A stretch of DNA of 64,000 nucleotides from DASUPK01 sp036377415 (GCA_036377415.1 DASUYK010000039.1:1-64000); one strand, 5' to 3'; shown: positions 48,101 to 56,613, numbered from the stretch's first letter. Numbers and translations are program-made. Notes: generated by a model not told the origin, from the letters alone.

Positions 48101-48336
48101 GCGCCCTTGATCGCCTCCTCCGCCCGGCTCCTGATCCTGTTCGCCGCCGCGCCCGAGCGGGTTAGAACGAGCGTGCCCTCCCGTTCCTCGGTCAGCCGCG
48201 CGAGGCGTCGCGCGAGCGACTCCGTGCGGCCGCTTCCCGCCACGCCGAGAAGCAGCATGGCGCCCGCGTCGTGGGCGATCACCGCCTCCTGCCCCTCACT
48301 CGGCCTGAGATGGTCTCGATCGCTCTCGGCGGCCAT
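45178..48336 (-). CDS. AdnA-like UvrD-family helicase / RecB-family nuclease
   Basis: The 1052-residue protein has an N-terminal UvrD/PcrA-type motor and a C-terminal PD-(D/E)XK nuclease. The motor retains HLIVDEAEDACPAE (motif II), RRLLYVAMTRATDELVLS (motif VI) and LKGLELSRVYVVGM. Walker A is GVAGSGRT, with Arg37 replacing the catalytic Lys (CGC, 48226-48228). The nuclease has LRGRVDRVDQLPGG and ELIDYKTGDPK, and an iron-sulfur Cys set (one Cys in YRTCPLKYKF, three in CSWCDFRLIC). Length and layout match AdnA of the actinobacterial AdnAB end-resection enzyme; no AdnB gene is adjacent. ATG 48336 follows a TAGCCT box by 7 nt. Confidence 0.85.
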   Translation of the reverse strand: MAAESDRDHLRPSEGQEAVIAHDAGAMLLLGVAGSGRTESLARRLARLTEEREGTLVLTRSGAAANRIRSRAEEAIKGAFEELVVHRHPLAAVRLLREHAIEAGLDPFCESLSPAERLAMLLERVDELPLRRHEIRGNPAGLLARIVDRIDALKSAGVTAQRFREWSERATGESGSERDAAAREREFAEIYELHDSMLRSAGAIDNGEAVLELTRLLGERPALGAAISERFPHLIVDEAEDACPAERSLIEAIAKGARTAVVSCDDEQARAQCGSASRWARKALGAAELALEPAWRYGGDLLDAAHAVVGRAERGAAPARRAAGPPTRVRFWRGANERAEAQAVARDIESALAAGEVRMEEICVAVPRGDGRARAIAAALEERRVPYRLTGPGAFFQRPEIRDVIAWLRLLADPTDAAAAVRALSRPPVELRSVDLARCTTIARRRKLDMVSALEASLESPQIPPEARDRIRGFLSLHRAAARAMGEMRADVFVRRLIERIGFRRHRLFAAHPEAAERLRNLSRLGELAADWVRREPTGSNRDFVRYLVAVSEAGVAPVEEPSDPMAAAVRVMPLESLKGLELSRVYVVGMHAGAIPGAKPAGMPMVPAELAGDHPSHEDAARRLLYVAMTRATDELVLSRPAATESGSVRPSPFYEDARAVLDAGEQEHAEELFGPAEGLQATYRMIQDEVLEEAWRAGGKLREPRLDTYVDVTRAVARFLELVKLAGLLQGSSEEPVADALAAINDLLDNAISPEQRAALADSGLDAYLLDEEGAAKRRRELIELRDEPSLEAFLPRRGEGLALSATDIDLYRTCPLKYKFARVFGIPQETTINQRFGIVIHQVLERFHSSTAATNTAAGSTGEADAGSLDRLMALFAAAWRRSGFGESDDELQFREKAIEALRRYHAREVSSGARPRWVERKFDFRIGPHHLRGRVDRVDQLPGGGYELIDYKTGDPKPQRELESDVQLAIYRLAAREAWRLEGAAGTYWYVLADEKVAVGGSPDDLERVEGVVLEVGEGILGQDFEPRPSPEICSWCDFRLICPASEA
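45749..45782 (+). repeat. Dispersed hairpin repeat, copy B (inside a CDS)
   Basis: GATCCGGCGGCGGTG then TTTGTGGCCGCCGTTGATG. The first part equals copy A; the second matches copy C at 18 of 19 positions. It encodes an Ala/Thr-rich stretch (STAATNTAAGST) before the nuclease domain. Confidence 0.5.
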
Positions 48337-48343
48337 CGAGGTC

Positions 48344-48349
48344 AGGCTA
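48344..48349 (-). promoter_or_regulatory. -10 box of the AdnA-like gene
   Basis: TAGCCT on the minus strand, 7 nt before ATG 48336. Confidence 0.5.
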
Positions 48350-48366
48350 GTGCACACATCCGCCGC

Positions 48367-48372
48367 TAATCT
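48367..48372 (+). promoter_or_regulatory. -10 box of the inositol monophosphatase-like gene
   Basis: TAATCT, 6 nt before GTG 48379. It is 17 nt from the opposing box of the AdnA-like gene. Confidence 0.5.
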
Positions 48373-48378
48373 GGCCGC

Positions 48379-49197
48379 GTGATCGCCGACGGCGAGTGGA
48401 TCGAGGCGTTTCGCCGGGCGGTCGCCGCCCATCGGCGGATCTTCGACGAGCACCGGGGAATCGAGGCACGGACCGTCTACGAGGGGCTTGGGGAGGGAGG
48501 GGATCGCACCCTGCTGATCGACCGGCTCTGCGAGGACGCCGTCTTCGACGAGCTCGACGCCCTGCACGGGCAGGGCCACGAGTTCACGGCGATCTCGGAG
48601 GAGCGCGGCACGGTCGGGTTCGGTGGCGGCTCATCGGAGGTCCGCGTCGTGATCGATCCGATCGACGGGTCCCTGAACGCGCGGCGGACGATCCCCTGGC
48701 ACAGCCTCACGATCGCGGTCGCCGATGGGGACTCGATGGCCGACGTCACCCTCGGCTACGTCTACGAGTTCGGGGCCGGTGAGGAGTTCGTCGCGAGCGG
48801 CGGCGGGGGAGCGACCCTCGACGGAATGCCTATTTCCGTCGCACCCGGGGATGGTCTGGAGGTGATCTCCGTCGAGTCGAACAAGCCGGAGCGGCTGCTT
48901 GCCGCCGCGCAGGCGCTGGTCGGCCGGGCCTATCGGGTCCGGACGCCCGGCTCGATCGCGATCTCCCTCGCCTACCTGGCCGCTGCTCGCTACGACGGGA
49001 TGGTAAGCGCGAGGTGCCGCTCGGTCGACGCCGCCGCCGGGCAGCTGATCGCCCGTGAGGCGGGAGCACTGGTCAATTTCGGAGAGGGCGGGCTCGAGGA
49101 TGCCTCTCTCGATTTGTCCGCCCGCTACGACATCGCGGCGGCACGGACCGAGGCCGACCTGGCGTCTCTCGACGAGGTGAGGAGGGCGATGCCTTGA
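48379..49197 (+). CDS. Inositol monophosphatase family protein
   Basis: The 272 residues form a Mg-dependent, Li-sensitive-type phosphatase fold. Metal ligands are in VVIDPIDGSLNARRTIPWHSL (central motif, read in two parts) and in SVDAAAGQLIAREAGA near the C-terminus; ISEERGTVG supplies the first Glu. Substrates may be inositol phosphates, fructose-1,6-bisphosphate or histidinol phosphate; this cannot be decided. The N-terminus is standard. Its stop overlaps the TTG start of the DUF2342 gene. Confidence 0.88.
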   Translation: MIADGEWIEAFRRAVAAHRRIFDEHRGIEARTVYEGLGEGGDRTLLIDRLCEDAVFDELDALHGQGHEFTAISEERGTVGFGGGSSEVRVVIDPIDGSLNARRTIPWHSLTIAVADGDSMADVTLGYVYEFGAGEEFVASGGGGATLDGMPISVAPGDGLEVISVESNKPERLLAAAQALVGRAYRVRTPGSIAISLAYLAAARYDGMVSARCRSVDAAAGQLIAREAGALVNFGEGGLEDASLDLSARYDIAAARTEADLASLDEVRRAMP

Positions 49198-50285
49198 CGG
49201 ATGCTCCGCCCACGATCGTCGACTGGAACCTGGCGGAGCGGGTGGCGCTCGCCCTGGCAGGCTCCGGTTCCGGCTGGACCGGCAGCGAGGAGGAGCTCCG
49301 CTCCGAGTCCGAGCGAGCCGCCGAGCTCGTTCGCCGCTACACCGGGCTGAAGCCGAGGGGCCGCCTGCCCGAGGCCGAGCTCGTCGATCGCTCCGAGTGG
49401 GCGCGGGTGAACATCGAGTCCTTCCGCGGACTCTCCTCCAAGGTGGAGCGCGAGCTGCAGGGCCGGATGGAGGGACGGGGCCGCAGCGGGGGCCTCCAGC
49501 GGACCCTGGTCAGCGCCGCTACCGGCGCGGAGGTGGGCCTGGCCGTCGGGTATCTCTCGCAGCGGGTGATCGGCCAGTATGACGTGGCGCTGATCGGGCC
49601 GGCGAGGGCGCCACGCCTGCTGTTCGTGGGGGCGAACCTCTCCTCCGCCCGAAGGCGACTCGAGGTCGACCGGGACCTGTTCCTTCGCTGGGTCGCCCTC
49701 CACGAGACGACCCATGCAGTCCACTTCGCTGCGGTCCCCTGGTTGCGGGGGCACATCGGGGGGATCGCCGAGGAGCTCTTCGAGAAGGCGGCGGTCGAGG
49801 TGAAGCCGGGCGAGCTGATCGGGAAGCTGGTGCGCCTGAACCCAAGGGAGCTGATCCGCTCGGCGACCAGCGGAGAGCTCGCGACGCTGCTCTGGCCCGA
49901 GCCGCAGCGCAAGCTTCTGGAGCGGCTGACGGCGACGATGACGATGGTCGAGGGCTACGCCGAGCACGTCATGGACGCGGTCGGCGACCAGCTCGATCCG
50001 CGCTATGCCGACCTGCGGCGAGCACTCGACCGCGACCGTGATCGGCGGGGACTGCTGGACTCGATCGTCTCGAAGCTCCTCGGTCTGGAGATGAAGCTTG
50101 CCCAGTACCGCCGCGGCAAGGCGTTCGCCGACGAGGTCGTGCGGACCCATGGGATCAGGACCCTGAACCGAGCGTGGCATGACCCCGAGGCACTTCCCCG
50201 GGCGGAGGAGCTCGACTGCCCCGCGGAATGGGTCGAGCGCGTCGGCGCCGCCCGCGAGCGCCGTTTCTTCGCGCTGTTCAGATGA
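49194..50285 (+). CDS. Zinc-dependent metalloprotease, DUF2342 family
   Basis: The 363 residues belong to the actinobacterial DUF2342 family, also named F420 biosynthesis-associated protein. The zinc motif HETTHAVHF (HExxH) is at about residue 167, and a distal ligand candidate is in MVEGYAEHVMDAVG (about residue 247). The N-terminus WNLAERVA and the helix-rich remainder are typical. The start is TTG, overlapping the phosphatase stop in TTGA, which makes the two genes translationally coupled. The substrate is unknown and the F420 label has little support. Confidence 0.9.
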   Translation: MTDAPPTIVDWNLAERVALALAGSGSGWTGSEEELRSESERAAELVRRYTGLKPRGRLPEAELVDRSEWARVNIESFRGLSSKVERELQGRMEGRGRSGGLQRTLVSAATGAEVGLAVGYLSQRVIGQYDVALIGPARAPRLLFVGANLSSARRRLEVDRDLFLRWVALHETTHAVHFAAVPWLRGHIGGIAEELFEKAAVEVKPGELIGKLVRLNPRELIRSATSGELATLLWPEPQRKLLERLTATMTMVEGYAEHVMDAVGDQLDPRYADLRRALDRDRDRRGLLDSIVSKLLGLEMKLAQYRRGKAFADEVVRTHGIRTLNRAWHDPEALPRAEELDCPAEWVERVGAARERRFFALFR

Positions 50286-50348
50286 GCCATTTCACCCGGC
50301 TGAGTCCCCGGCGAAAGAGGTTTGTAACCGCCTCGGGGTCCGGGGGTA

Positions 50349-50360
50349 GAACATGTGTTC
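50349..50360. promoter_or_regulatory. LexA-like (SOS) box 1
   Basis: GAACATGTGTTC, an exact match to the Gram-positive/actinobacterial LexA core GAAC-R-N-R-Y-GTTC. It is 20 nt upstream of a TAAGCT box. Confidence 0.55.
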
Positions 50361-50362
50361 GC

Positions 50363-50374
50363 AAACGTGTGTTC
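50363..50374. promoter_or_regulatory. LexA-like box 2 (one mismatch)
   Basis: AAACGTGTGTTC, 14 nt centre to centre from box 1 and sharing TGTGTTCG with it. Confidence 0.35.
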
Positions 50375-50379
50375 GGTGC

Positions 50380-50385
50380 TAAGCT
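50380..50385 (+). promoter_or_regulatory. Candidate -10 box of the octapeptide-repeat gene
   Basis: TAAGCT, 60 nt before ATG 50446, directly downstream of the two LexA-like boxes. Confidence 0.4.
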
Positions 50386-50445
50386 CTGAACATCCTTAGA
50401 TCTAATAGGTCCGCCGAAAGCAAGCTGAAGGGATTTGAAGCCGAG

Positions 50446-50907
50446 ATGCCCGCAAAGAGCGCAACGAAGAAGACCGAAGAGACCACCGAGGTGACCAGCA
50501 CCGCCCGCAAGCCGTCCGAGCAGGCCCTCCAGGCGGTTGATGTCGCGGTCGGCGCCGTTCCGACCGTTGCCGACGCCGTTCGCCGGACCGCCGATACCTG
50601 GCGGAACCCCGAGACGCGTTCGCAGGAGATCGAGACCCTGCGGAGCCGCCTCGGGACCGAGATCGAGAGGGTGGAGGCCAAGGGCGGCGACGTCCGGCGC
50701 CAGGTGACCGAGCAGCTGATCGGTCAGGCTCGCAAGGCGCGCGAGCGCGTCGAGCCGGTCTACCGCGATCGCGTCGAGCCGGTGGTCAAGGACCGGGTCG
50801 AGCCGGTCATCAAGGACCGCTTTCAGCCGGTTTATCGCCAGCGCGTCGAGCCCGTCTACCGCGACCGGGTCGAGCCGGCGGTGAAGCGGGTGCGCGAGCG
50901 CATCTGA
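50446..50907 (+). CDS. Octapeptide-repeat protein of unknown function
   Basis: The 153-residue protein is soluble and highly charged, with no signal peptide. Residues 1-25 are Lys/Thr/Glu-rich, 26-100 are predicted helices (VDVAVGAVPTVADAVRR, IETLRSRLGTEIERVE), and 101-148 consist of six consecutive eight-residue units: RVEPVYRD, RVEPVVKD, RVEPVIKD, RFQPVYRQ, RVEPVYRD, RVEPAVKR. The Pro in every unit argues against a simple coiled coil. The helical part is loosely reminiscent of phasin or HBHA-like surface proteins, but I do not claim homology. The LexA-like boxes upstream suggest DNA-damage control. A perfect palindrome at 51026 ends the transcript. Confidence 0.8.
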   Translation: MPAKSATKKTEETTEVTSTARKPSEQALQAVDVAVGAVPTVADAVRRTADTWRNPETRSQEIETLRSRLGTEIERVEAKGGDVRRQVTEQLIGQARKARERVEPVYRDRVEPVVKDRVEPVIKDRFQPVYRQRVEPVYRDRVEPAVKRVRERI

Positions 50908-50967
50908 TTCTTACCCCGGGCGTCCCTGAGAGGTGGCGCGCCCGGAGAAGCTCTCTCGCATTGGCCC

Positions 50968-50995
50968 GGCCGCCGTTTTGTGGCGGCCGTTGATG
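50968..50995 (+). repeat. Dispersed hairpin repeat, copy C
   Basis: GGCCGCC and GGCGGCC around the 7-nt loop gttttgt, followed by gttgatg. The segment from TTTGTGG to GTTGATG matches copy B at 18 of 19 positions. Confidence 0.5.
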
Positions 50996-51025
50996 TGGGC
51001 GGGAAGCAGCACCTCTCCTCCCTCG

Positions 51026-51051
51026 AAAACCGGGCCACGTGGCCCGGTTTT
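51026..51051. terminator. Perfect 26-bp palindrome, rho-independent terminator
   Basis: Runs from AAAACCGGGCC to GGCCCGGTTTT about a central CACGTG. The A- and T-tracts make it a terminator in both directions. It separates the octapeptide-repeat gene from the mrp promoter 11 nt downstream. Confidence 0.75.
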
Positions 51052-51061
51052 CACGTCTGCG

Positions 51062-51067
51062 TACACT
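51062..51067 (+). promoter_or_regulatory. -10 box of mrp
   Basis: TACACT, 7 nt before GTG 51075. Confidence 0.55.
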
Positions 51068-51074
51068 TGAACCC

Positions 51075-52223
51075 GTGCCGACCAAAGAGCAGGTAACCGA
51101 GAAGCTCACCGCCGTCATCGATCCCGAGCTGCGGCGCTCGATCGTCGAGCTGGGAATGGTGCGCTCGATCGAGATCGCCGACGACGGCCGGGTGGCGGTG
51201 GTGGTCTCGCTCACAACCCCGGGTTGCCCGATTCGCTCCCACTTCCAGCAGGCGGTGGTCCAGAACATCTCTCAGCTCGAGGGGGTGAGCGGAGTGGAGG
51301 TCGGCTTCGATGTCCTCTCCGACGGGGAGAAGTCGGAGCTCCAGCAGAAGCTCGGCCGTCCGAAGCTCCCCGAGGGGGCTCTCGCGCAGGTGAAGAACGT
51401 GATCTGCGTCGCCTCCGGCAAGGGTGGGGTTGGGAAGTCGACGATGACCGCGAACCTGGCGGCGGCCCTGGTCGCCGAGGGCCATAAGGCGGGCGCTCTC
51501 GACTGCGACGTCTATGGCTATTCGATTCCCCGGATGCTCGGCATCAACAAGAAGCCCGACGTCTCGCCCGAGCGCAAGATCATCCCCCCAGTCTCTCCGG
51601 CCGGCCCGACCGTGATGTCGATCGGGTTCTTCGTCGAGGAGAACGCAGCGGTCGTCTGGCGGGGCCCAATGCTCCACAAGGCGATCCAGCAGTTCCTCGA
51701 GGACGTCGCGTGGGAGGAGCTGGACTATCTCCTGCTCGACCTGCCACCGGGCACCGGCGACGTCTCGATGACCCTTGCGCAGCTCCTTCCGCAGGCGAAG
51801 ATCGTGATCGTCACGACTCCTCAGCCGGCCGCGCAGAGCGTGGCGCGCCGCGCAGCCGAGATGGCCACCAAGGTCGATCTCGAGGTGCTCGGGGTGATCG
51901 AAAACATGTCGGCGTTCACGGGGCCTGACGGGGAGCGGGTCGCGATCTTCGGCGAGGGCGGCGGACAGCTGCTCGCCGACGAGCTCGAGGTGCCGCTGCT
52001 CGCGAAGGTGCCGCTCTCGGGCGAGCTTCGCGAGCATGCCGACGAGGGCACCCCCCTCGTCATCGAGGATCCAGATGCACCCGCCTCGCAGATGATCCGG
52101 GAGGCGGCGCGTGGCATCGTCGCCACGACACCCGTCGAGCTGCCCGTGATGCAGGCGGTCCCCGCCGCCGCGCAGCCGAACGGCGGCCGGGTCAGCGGCA
52201 CCGAGCTGCCGATGGTGCAGTAG
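51075..52223 (+). CDS. mrp: Mrp/ApbC family P-loop ATPase
   Basis: The 382 residues start with a DUF59/MIP18 domain (PTKEQVTEKLTAVIDPEL to PGCPIRSH) and continue with the ATPase: VASGKGGVGKSTMTANLA, LLDLPPGTGDVSMTLAQ and VIENMSAF. Mrp/Nbp35 proteins carry iron-sulfur clusters to target enzymes. The CxxC cluster ligands normally found after ENMS are absent (TGPDGERV), which is also the case in known actinobacterial Mrp, so cluster binding is doubtful. GTG 51075 is chosen from the -10 spacing; an upstream frame overlaps the terminator palindrome. Confidence 0.93.
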   Translation: MPTKEQVTEKLTAVIDPELRRSIVELGMVRSIEIADDGRVAVVVSLTTPGCPIRSHFQQAVVQNISQLEGVSGVEVGFDVLSDGEKSELQQKLGRPKLPEGALAQVKNVICVASGKGGVGKSTMTANLAAALVAEGHKAGALDCDVYGYSIPRMLGINKKPDVSPERKIIPPVSPAGPTVMSIGFFVEENAAVVWRGPMLHKAIQQFLEDVAWEELDYLLLDLPPGTGDVSMTLAQLLPQAKIVIVTTPQPAAQSVARRAAEMATKVDLEVLGVIENMSAFTGPDGERVAIFGEGGGQLLADELEVPLLAKVPLSGELREHADEGTPLVIEDPDAPASQMIREAARGIVATTPVELPVMQAVPAAAQPNGGRVSGTELPMVQ

Positions 52224-52259
52224 AAGTCTCCCCGCTGTGCGGGCGGGCCTGCAGATCTC

Positions 52260-53519
52260 GTGAGAGGCCGCCGACGCGCTCTCGCTGCGCTGCTCGTCTG
52301 CATCCTGCACCTGGCGGTCTTCGCTCCCAGGGTGGGCGAGTGGTCATCTGTGCTGGTCAACGACTTTGCCCCGCAGGCGGAGGCGATCGAGAGCGGCGAC
52401 CGCCCGTACGGCGATCAGGATCTCGAGTACCCGCCGTTCTCGCTCGTGCCGCTGCAGGCTCCGGCCCTGTTCACGGACGGAACCGACGGATATGTCGAGG
52501 CATTTCATTGGGAGATGATCGTCTTCGACCTGGCGATCGTCCTCTTACTCGCGCTCGCCCTTCCCGGCCGGTCCAGAGAGGTGATCTCGGCGCTCGCCGT
52601 CTACACAGCCGGCGTGCTGCTGCTCTCGGGCGTCATCCTCGACGACTCCGCGATCGATCAGTCCCCGCTCGCTCTCTCCCGTTTCGACCTTGTGCCGGCA
52701 TTCCTGGTCCTGGCCGCGGTCCTCGCGCGCGACGCCGCCCGCTCGGCGACCTGGTCGGCACTGCTCTCGGTGGCCACGATGGTGAAGGCATTCCCGGCGC
52801 TGCTCTATCCGGCCCTGCTGCGTGGCGAGAGGAGCTGGGGCCGGGTCGCCGTCGCCACCGCGATTCCCCTGCTCATCGCCGCCGTCGTCATGGTCGTCTG
52901 GGGCGACTCTTTCATCTCGGCGATCACCTACCACACCGAACGCGAGCTCCAGATCGAGAGCGTCCCATCGACCCCGTTCGAAGTGGCGAGCGAGTTCGGG
53001 GCAGGGGCGATCCCTGTCCCAGGTCACGGGGGCTTTGACCTGGTCGCTTCGGGCGCCGGGGTTGCGAAGTGGATCTGGGTCCTGCTCGGAATCGGCGTCT
53101 ACGTGATGGTCGTCCGCGCGGGCTGGCGATCGCGGATCTCGAACCTGAGGCTGGTGACTGCCTTGCTGGCGGTGCTGGTTGTCTTCGCCACGGTTCTCTC
53201 CCCCCAGTTCCTGCTCTGGCTGCTTCCGCTCTCCGCCGCCGCCTATGGGCTCGGCCGCGAGAACATCGTGCTGCTGGTGGCGGTGATCCTCACGCAGGTG
53301 ATGCTGCAGAACTACGGTGAGGCCTTGGACGGGGAGTTCGGCGCCGCCTTCGTCTGGCCACTGGCGGCGCGAAACGTCACCCTGCTGGTCTACCTGTGGC
53401 TGGTCTGCGTCCCGGTCCTCCGGTCCAGCTCGGAGACGGGGGATGCAGGCCTCGGCGACCCGGCCCGTACGGAGTTGCCGTGGCATGCGAGCAGCACCCG
53501 GCCGACCCGGACCGCCTAG
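52260..53519 (+). CDS. Polyprenol-phosphate-mannose-dependent mannosyltransferase-like (GT87)
   Basis: The 419-residue protein has about ten membrane spans. The first extracytoplasmic loop has the Asp pair and motif typical of GT-C enzymes (VNDFAPQAEAIESGDRPYGD, then LEYPPFSL). Later segments resemble the GT87/DUF2029 mannosyltransferases that use polyprenol-phosphate mannose at the outer membrane face (MVKAFPALLYPALLRG, VLSPQFLLWLLPL). The donor would come from an enzyme such as that at 36320. The acceptor is unknown. The GTG start is 36 nt after mrp without an evident -10 box, so it may be cotranscribed. Confidence 0.8.
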   Translation: MRGRRRALAALLVCILHLAVFAPRVGEWSSVLVNDFAPQAEAIESGDRPYGDQDLEYPPFSLVPLQAPALFTDGTDGYVEAFHWEMIVFDLAIVLLLALALPGRSREVISALAVYTAGVLLLSGVILDDSAIDQSPLALSRFDLVPAFLVLAAVLARDAARSATWSALLSVATMVKAFPALLYPALLRGERSWGRVAVATAIPLLIAAVVMVVWGDSFISAITYHTERELQIESVPSTPFEVASEFGAGAIPVPGHGGFDLVASGAGVAKWIWVLLGIGVYVMVVRAGWRSRISNLRLVTALLAVLVVFATVLSPQFLLWLLPLSAAAYGLGRENIVLLVAVILTQVMLQNYGEALDGEFGAAFVWPLAARNVTLLVYLWLVCVPVLRSSSETGDAGLGDPARTELPWHASSTRPTRTA

Positions 53520-53538
53520 CGCCTTCGTTCCCGCCGCC

Positions 53539-53805
53539 CTAGCCCTTCGACTTGTAGTACTCCAGGTTGATCTGCGTGAACTTCGCCCACTCCTCGGGGA
53601 GCTGGTCCTCCGCGAAGCAGGCGTCGACCGGGCAGGCCTCGACGCAGGCGTCGCAGTCGATGCACTCGTCGGGATCGATGTAGAGCTGCTCGACGCCCTC
53701 GTAATCGGCCTCGTCCGGGGTCGGGTGGATGCAGTCGACGGGGCAGACCTCGACGCAGGAGTTGTCCTTGGTGCCGATGCAGGGCTCCGCGATGACGTAT
53801 GCCAC
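53539..53805 (-). CDS. fdxA: Ferredoxin (two-cluster, FdxA-like)
   Basis: An 88-residue electron carrier. Cluster ligands are CIGTKDNSCVEVCPVDCI near the N-terminus and CIDCDACVEACPVDAC in the second half (C-x2-C-x2-C-x3-CP). The N-terminal motif has the wider C-x7-C-x3-C-x3-C spacing seen in 7Fe FdxA proteins, suggesting a [3Fe-4S] plus [4Fe-4S] pair. GTG 53805 is chosen since the conserved AYVIAEPCIG starts there. A TAGAAT box and a strong hairpin lie in its leader. Confidence 0.93.
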   Translation of the reverse strand: MAYVIAEPCIGTKDNSCVEVCPVDCIHPTPDEADYEGVEQLYIDPDECIDCDACVEACPVDACFAEDQLPEEWAKFTQINLEYYKSKG

Positions 53806-53840
53806 GGCGCTCGATCCTTTCCGGAGTTCGGTTCGTGGTC

Positions 53841-53862
53841 GCGGCGCCCATTGGGGCGCCGC
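53841..53862. promoter_or_regulatory. Hairpin in the ferredoxin leader
   Basis: GCGGCGCC and GGCGCCGC around a 6-nt loop, between the -10 box and the start codon. Possibly an mRNA-stability or regulatory stem. Confidence 0.4.
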
Positions 53863-53872
53863 GGAAAGCGAC

Positions 53873-53878
53873 ATTCTA
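53873..53878 (-). promoter_or_regulatory. -10 box of the ferredoxin gene
   Basis: TAGAAT on the minus strand, 67 nt before GTG 53805, so this mRNA has a leader of about 60 nt. Confidence 0.45.
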
Positions 53879-53930
53879 GTGATGACGCGGGCCGCCGGGC
53901 CTGCGCGACAGCCCGACCCGGGTGGCTAGC

Positions 53931-53936
53931 TACAGT
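53931..53936 (+). promoter_or_regulatory. -10 box of the NAD(P)H-binding protein gene
   Basis: TACAGT, 6 nt before GTG 53943. Confidence 0.5.
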
Positions 53937-53942
53937 GGCGGC

Positions 53943-54839
53943 GTGATCCTGCTCACGGGGGCAACCGGGGTTATCGGCGGGGAGCTTCTTCCCGCGTTGC
54001 TCGCCGAGGGGCACCAAGTGCGGACGCTGGTCCGCGACCCGCGCAAACTCGGCGAGCACAGGGTGGACGTCCAGATCACGCTCGGCGACCTCGCCGATCC
54101 GTACCCCGTTCGGCACGCGATGCGCGGGATCGGCACGGTCGTCCACCTGGCGGCGACGATCCGCGATCAGCCCAGCGGCACGATCGAGGAGTTGAACGGA
54201 ATCGCGACGGCCAGGCTCCTCCGCTCGGCCGAGCGTGCCGGCGTCGAGCGGTTCGTCTTCTTCTCGGCGATCGGAGCGAGTGGATTTCAGCGAACGCGGT
54301 TCTTTCGCTCCAAGGCGATCGCCGAGCGGGCCGTTCAGGAGTCGCCCATCGACGCGACCGTCTTCGCGCCCTCGATCGTCTACCGGCCCGGCGATCCCTG
54401 GATCACCCTCCTTGAGCGGCTCTCGATCCTGCCCGCGATGCCAGTCTCGGGATCCGGAGGTGCGCGTTACCAGCCGATCTGGGCGCGGGACGTCGCCCGC
54501 TGCGTCGTCGCCTCCCTGAACGGAGCGGAGCAGCGGAAGCGGTCCGAAGGGGAATCCAGCGACCGTTACGAGCTCGCGGGCCCGGACGTCCTCTCCTATG
54601 AGGACATCGTCGAGCTGGTGCTGGAGGCGAGCGGGCGCCGCCGGCCGCTCTTCAACGTGCCCCTGCCGGTCGTCCGTGCCGGGCTTCGGACCCTCGAGCT
54701 CCTCGCGGGACCGTCGGTCTTCGCCACCTGGGAGGAGGCGGAGCTGATGGAGGTACCGATGACGACCGAGCGCGGCACCGAGGACGCCGAGCGGCTCGGG
54801 GTCGAGCCCCGGCCGATGGGCGCCGTCCTCGGCGTCTAG
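53943..54839 (+). CDS. NAD(P)H-binding atypical SDR (NDUFA9/NmrA-like)
   Basis: The 298-residue protein begins with a Rossmann nucleotide-binding turn (ILLTGATGVIGGELLPAL) followed by LVRDPRKL, GDLADP and VVHLAATIRD. FFSAIGA replaces the catalytic Ser region, and a Tyr-x3-Lys pair is not obvious, as in atypical extended SDRs related to complex I subunit NDUFA9 and ubiquinone-related proteins. The reaction is unknown. GTG 53943 fits the -10 spacing and puts the Gly-rich turn at once. Confidence 0.85.
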   Translation: MILLTGATGVIGGELLPALLAEGHQVRTLVRDPRKLGEHRVDVQITLGDLADPYPVRHAMRGIGTVVHLAATIRDQPSGTIEELNGIATARLLRSAERAGVERFVFFSAIGASGFQRTRFFRSKAIAERAVQESPIDATVFAPSIVYRPGDPWITLLERLSILPAMPVSGSGGARYQPIWARDVARCVVASLNGAEQRKRSEGESSDRYELAGPDVLSYEDIVELVLEASGRRRPLFNVPLPVVRAGLRTLELLAGPSVFATWEEAELMEVPMTTERGTEDAERLGVEPRPMGAVLGV

Positions 54840-54860
54840 CCCCATTGTCCGGAACGACAG

Positions 54861-54882
54861 AGGCCCGGCTTTCGCCGGGCCT
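54861..54882. terminator. Hairpin between convergent genes
   Basis: AGGCCCGGC and GCCGGGCCT with a TTTC loop (perfect 9-bp stem). It lies between the SDR-like gene and groEL and could end both. Confidence 0.6.
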
Positions 54883-54949
54883 CCTGAAGTCGCCCGCGAT
54901 CATGCGGGCACTCGCCTGTTACGGCGAAGCGTAGTCGGCTGGTAGCCGA

Positions 54950-56584
<1,635 letters not shown>

Positions 56585-56613
56585 ATCGGTGGTTCCTCCT
56601 TTCCTAAGTCCTG

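Noticed and set aside
51075..52223. Mrp lacking the CxxC cluster ligands as a novelty
   Set aside because: Actinobacterial Mrp proteins commonly lack these Cys residues, so this is expected for the lineage.
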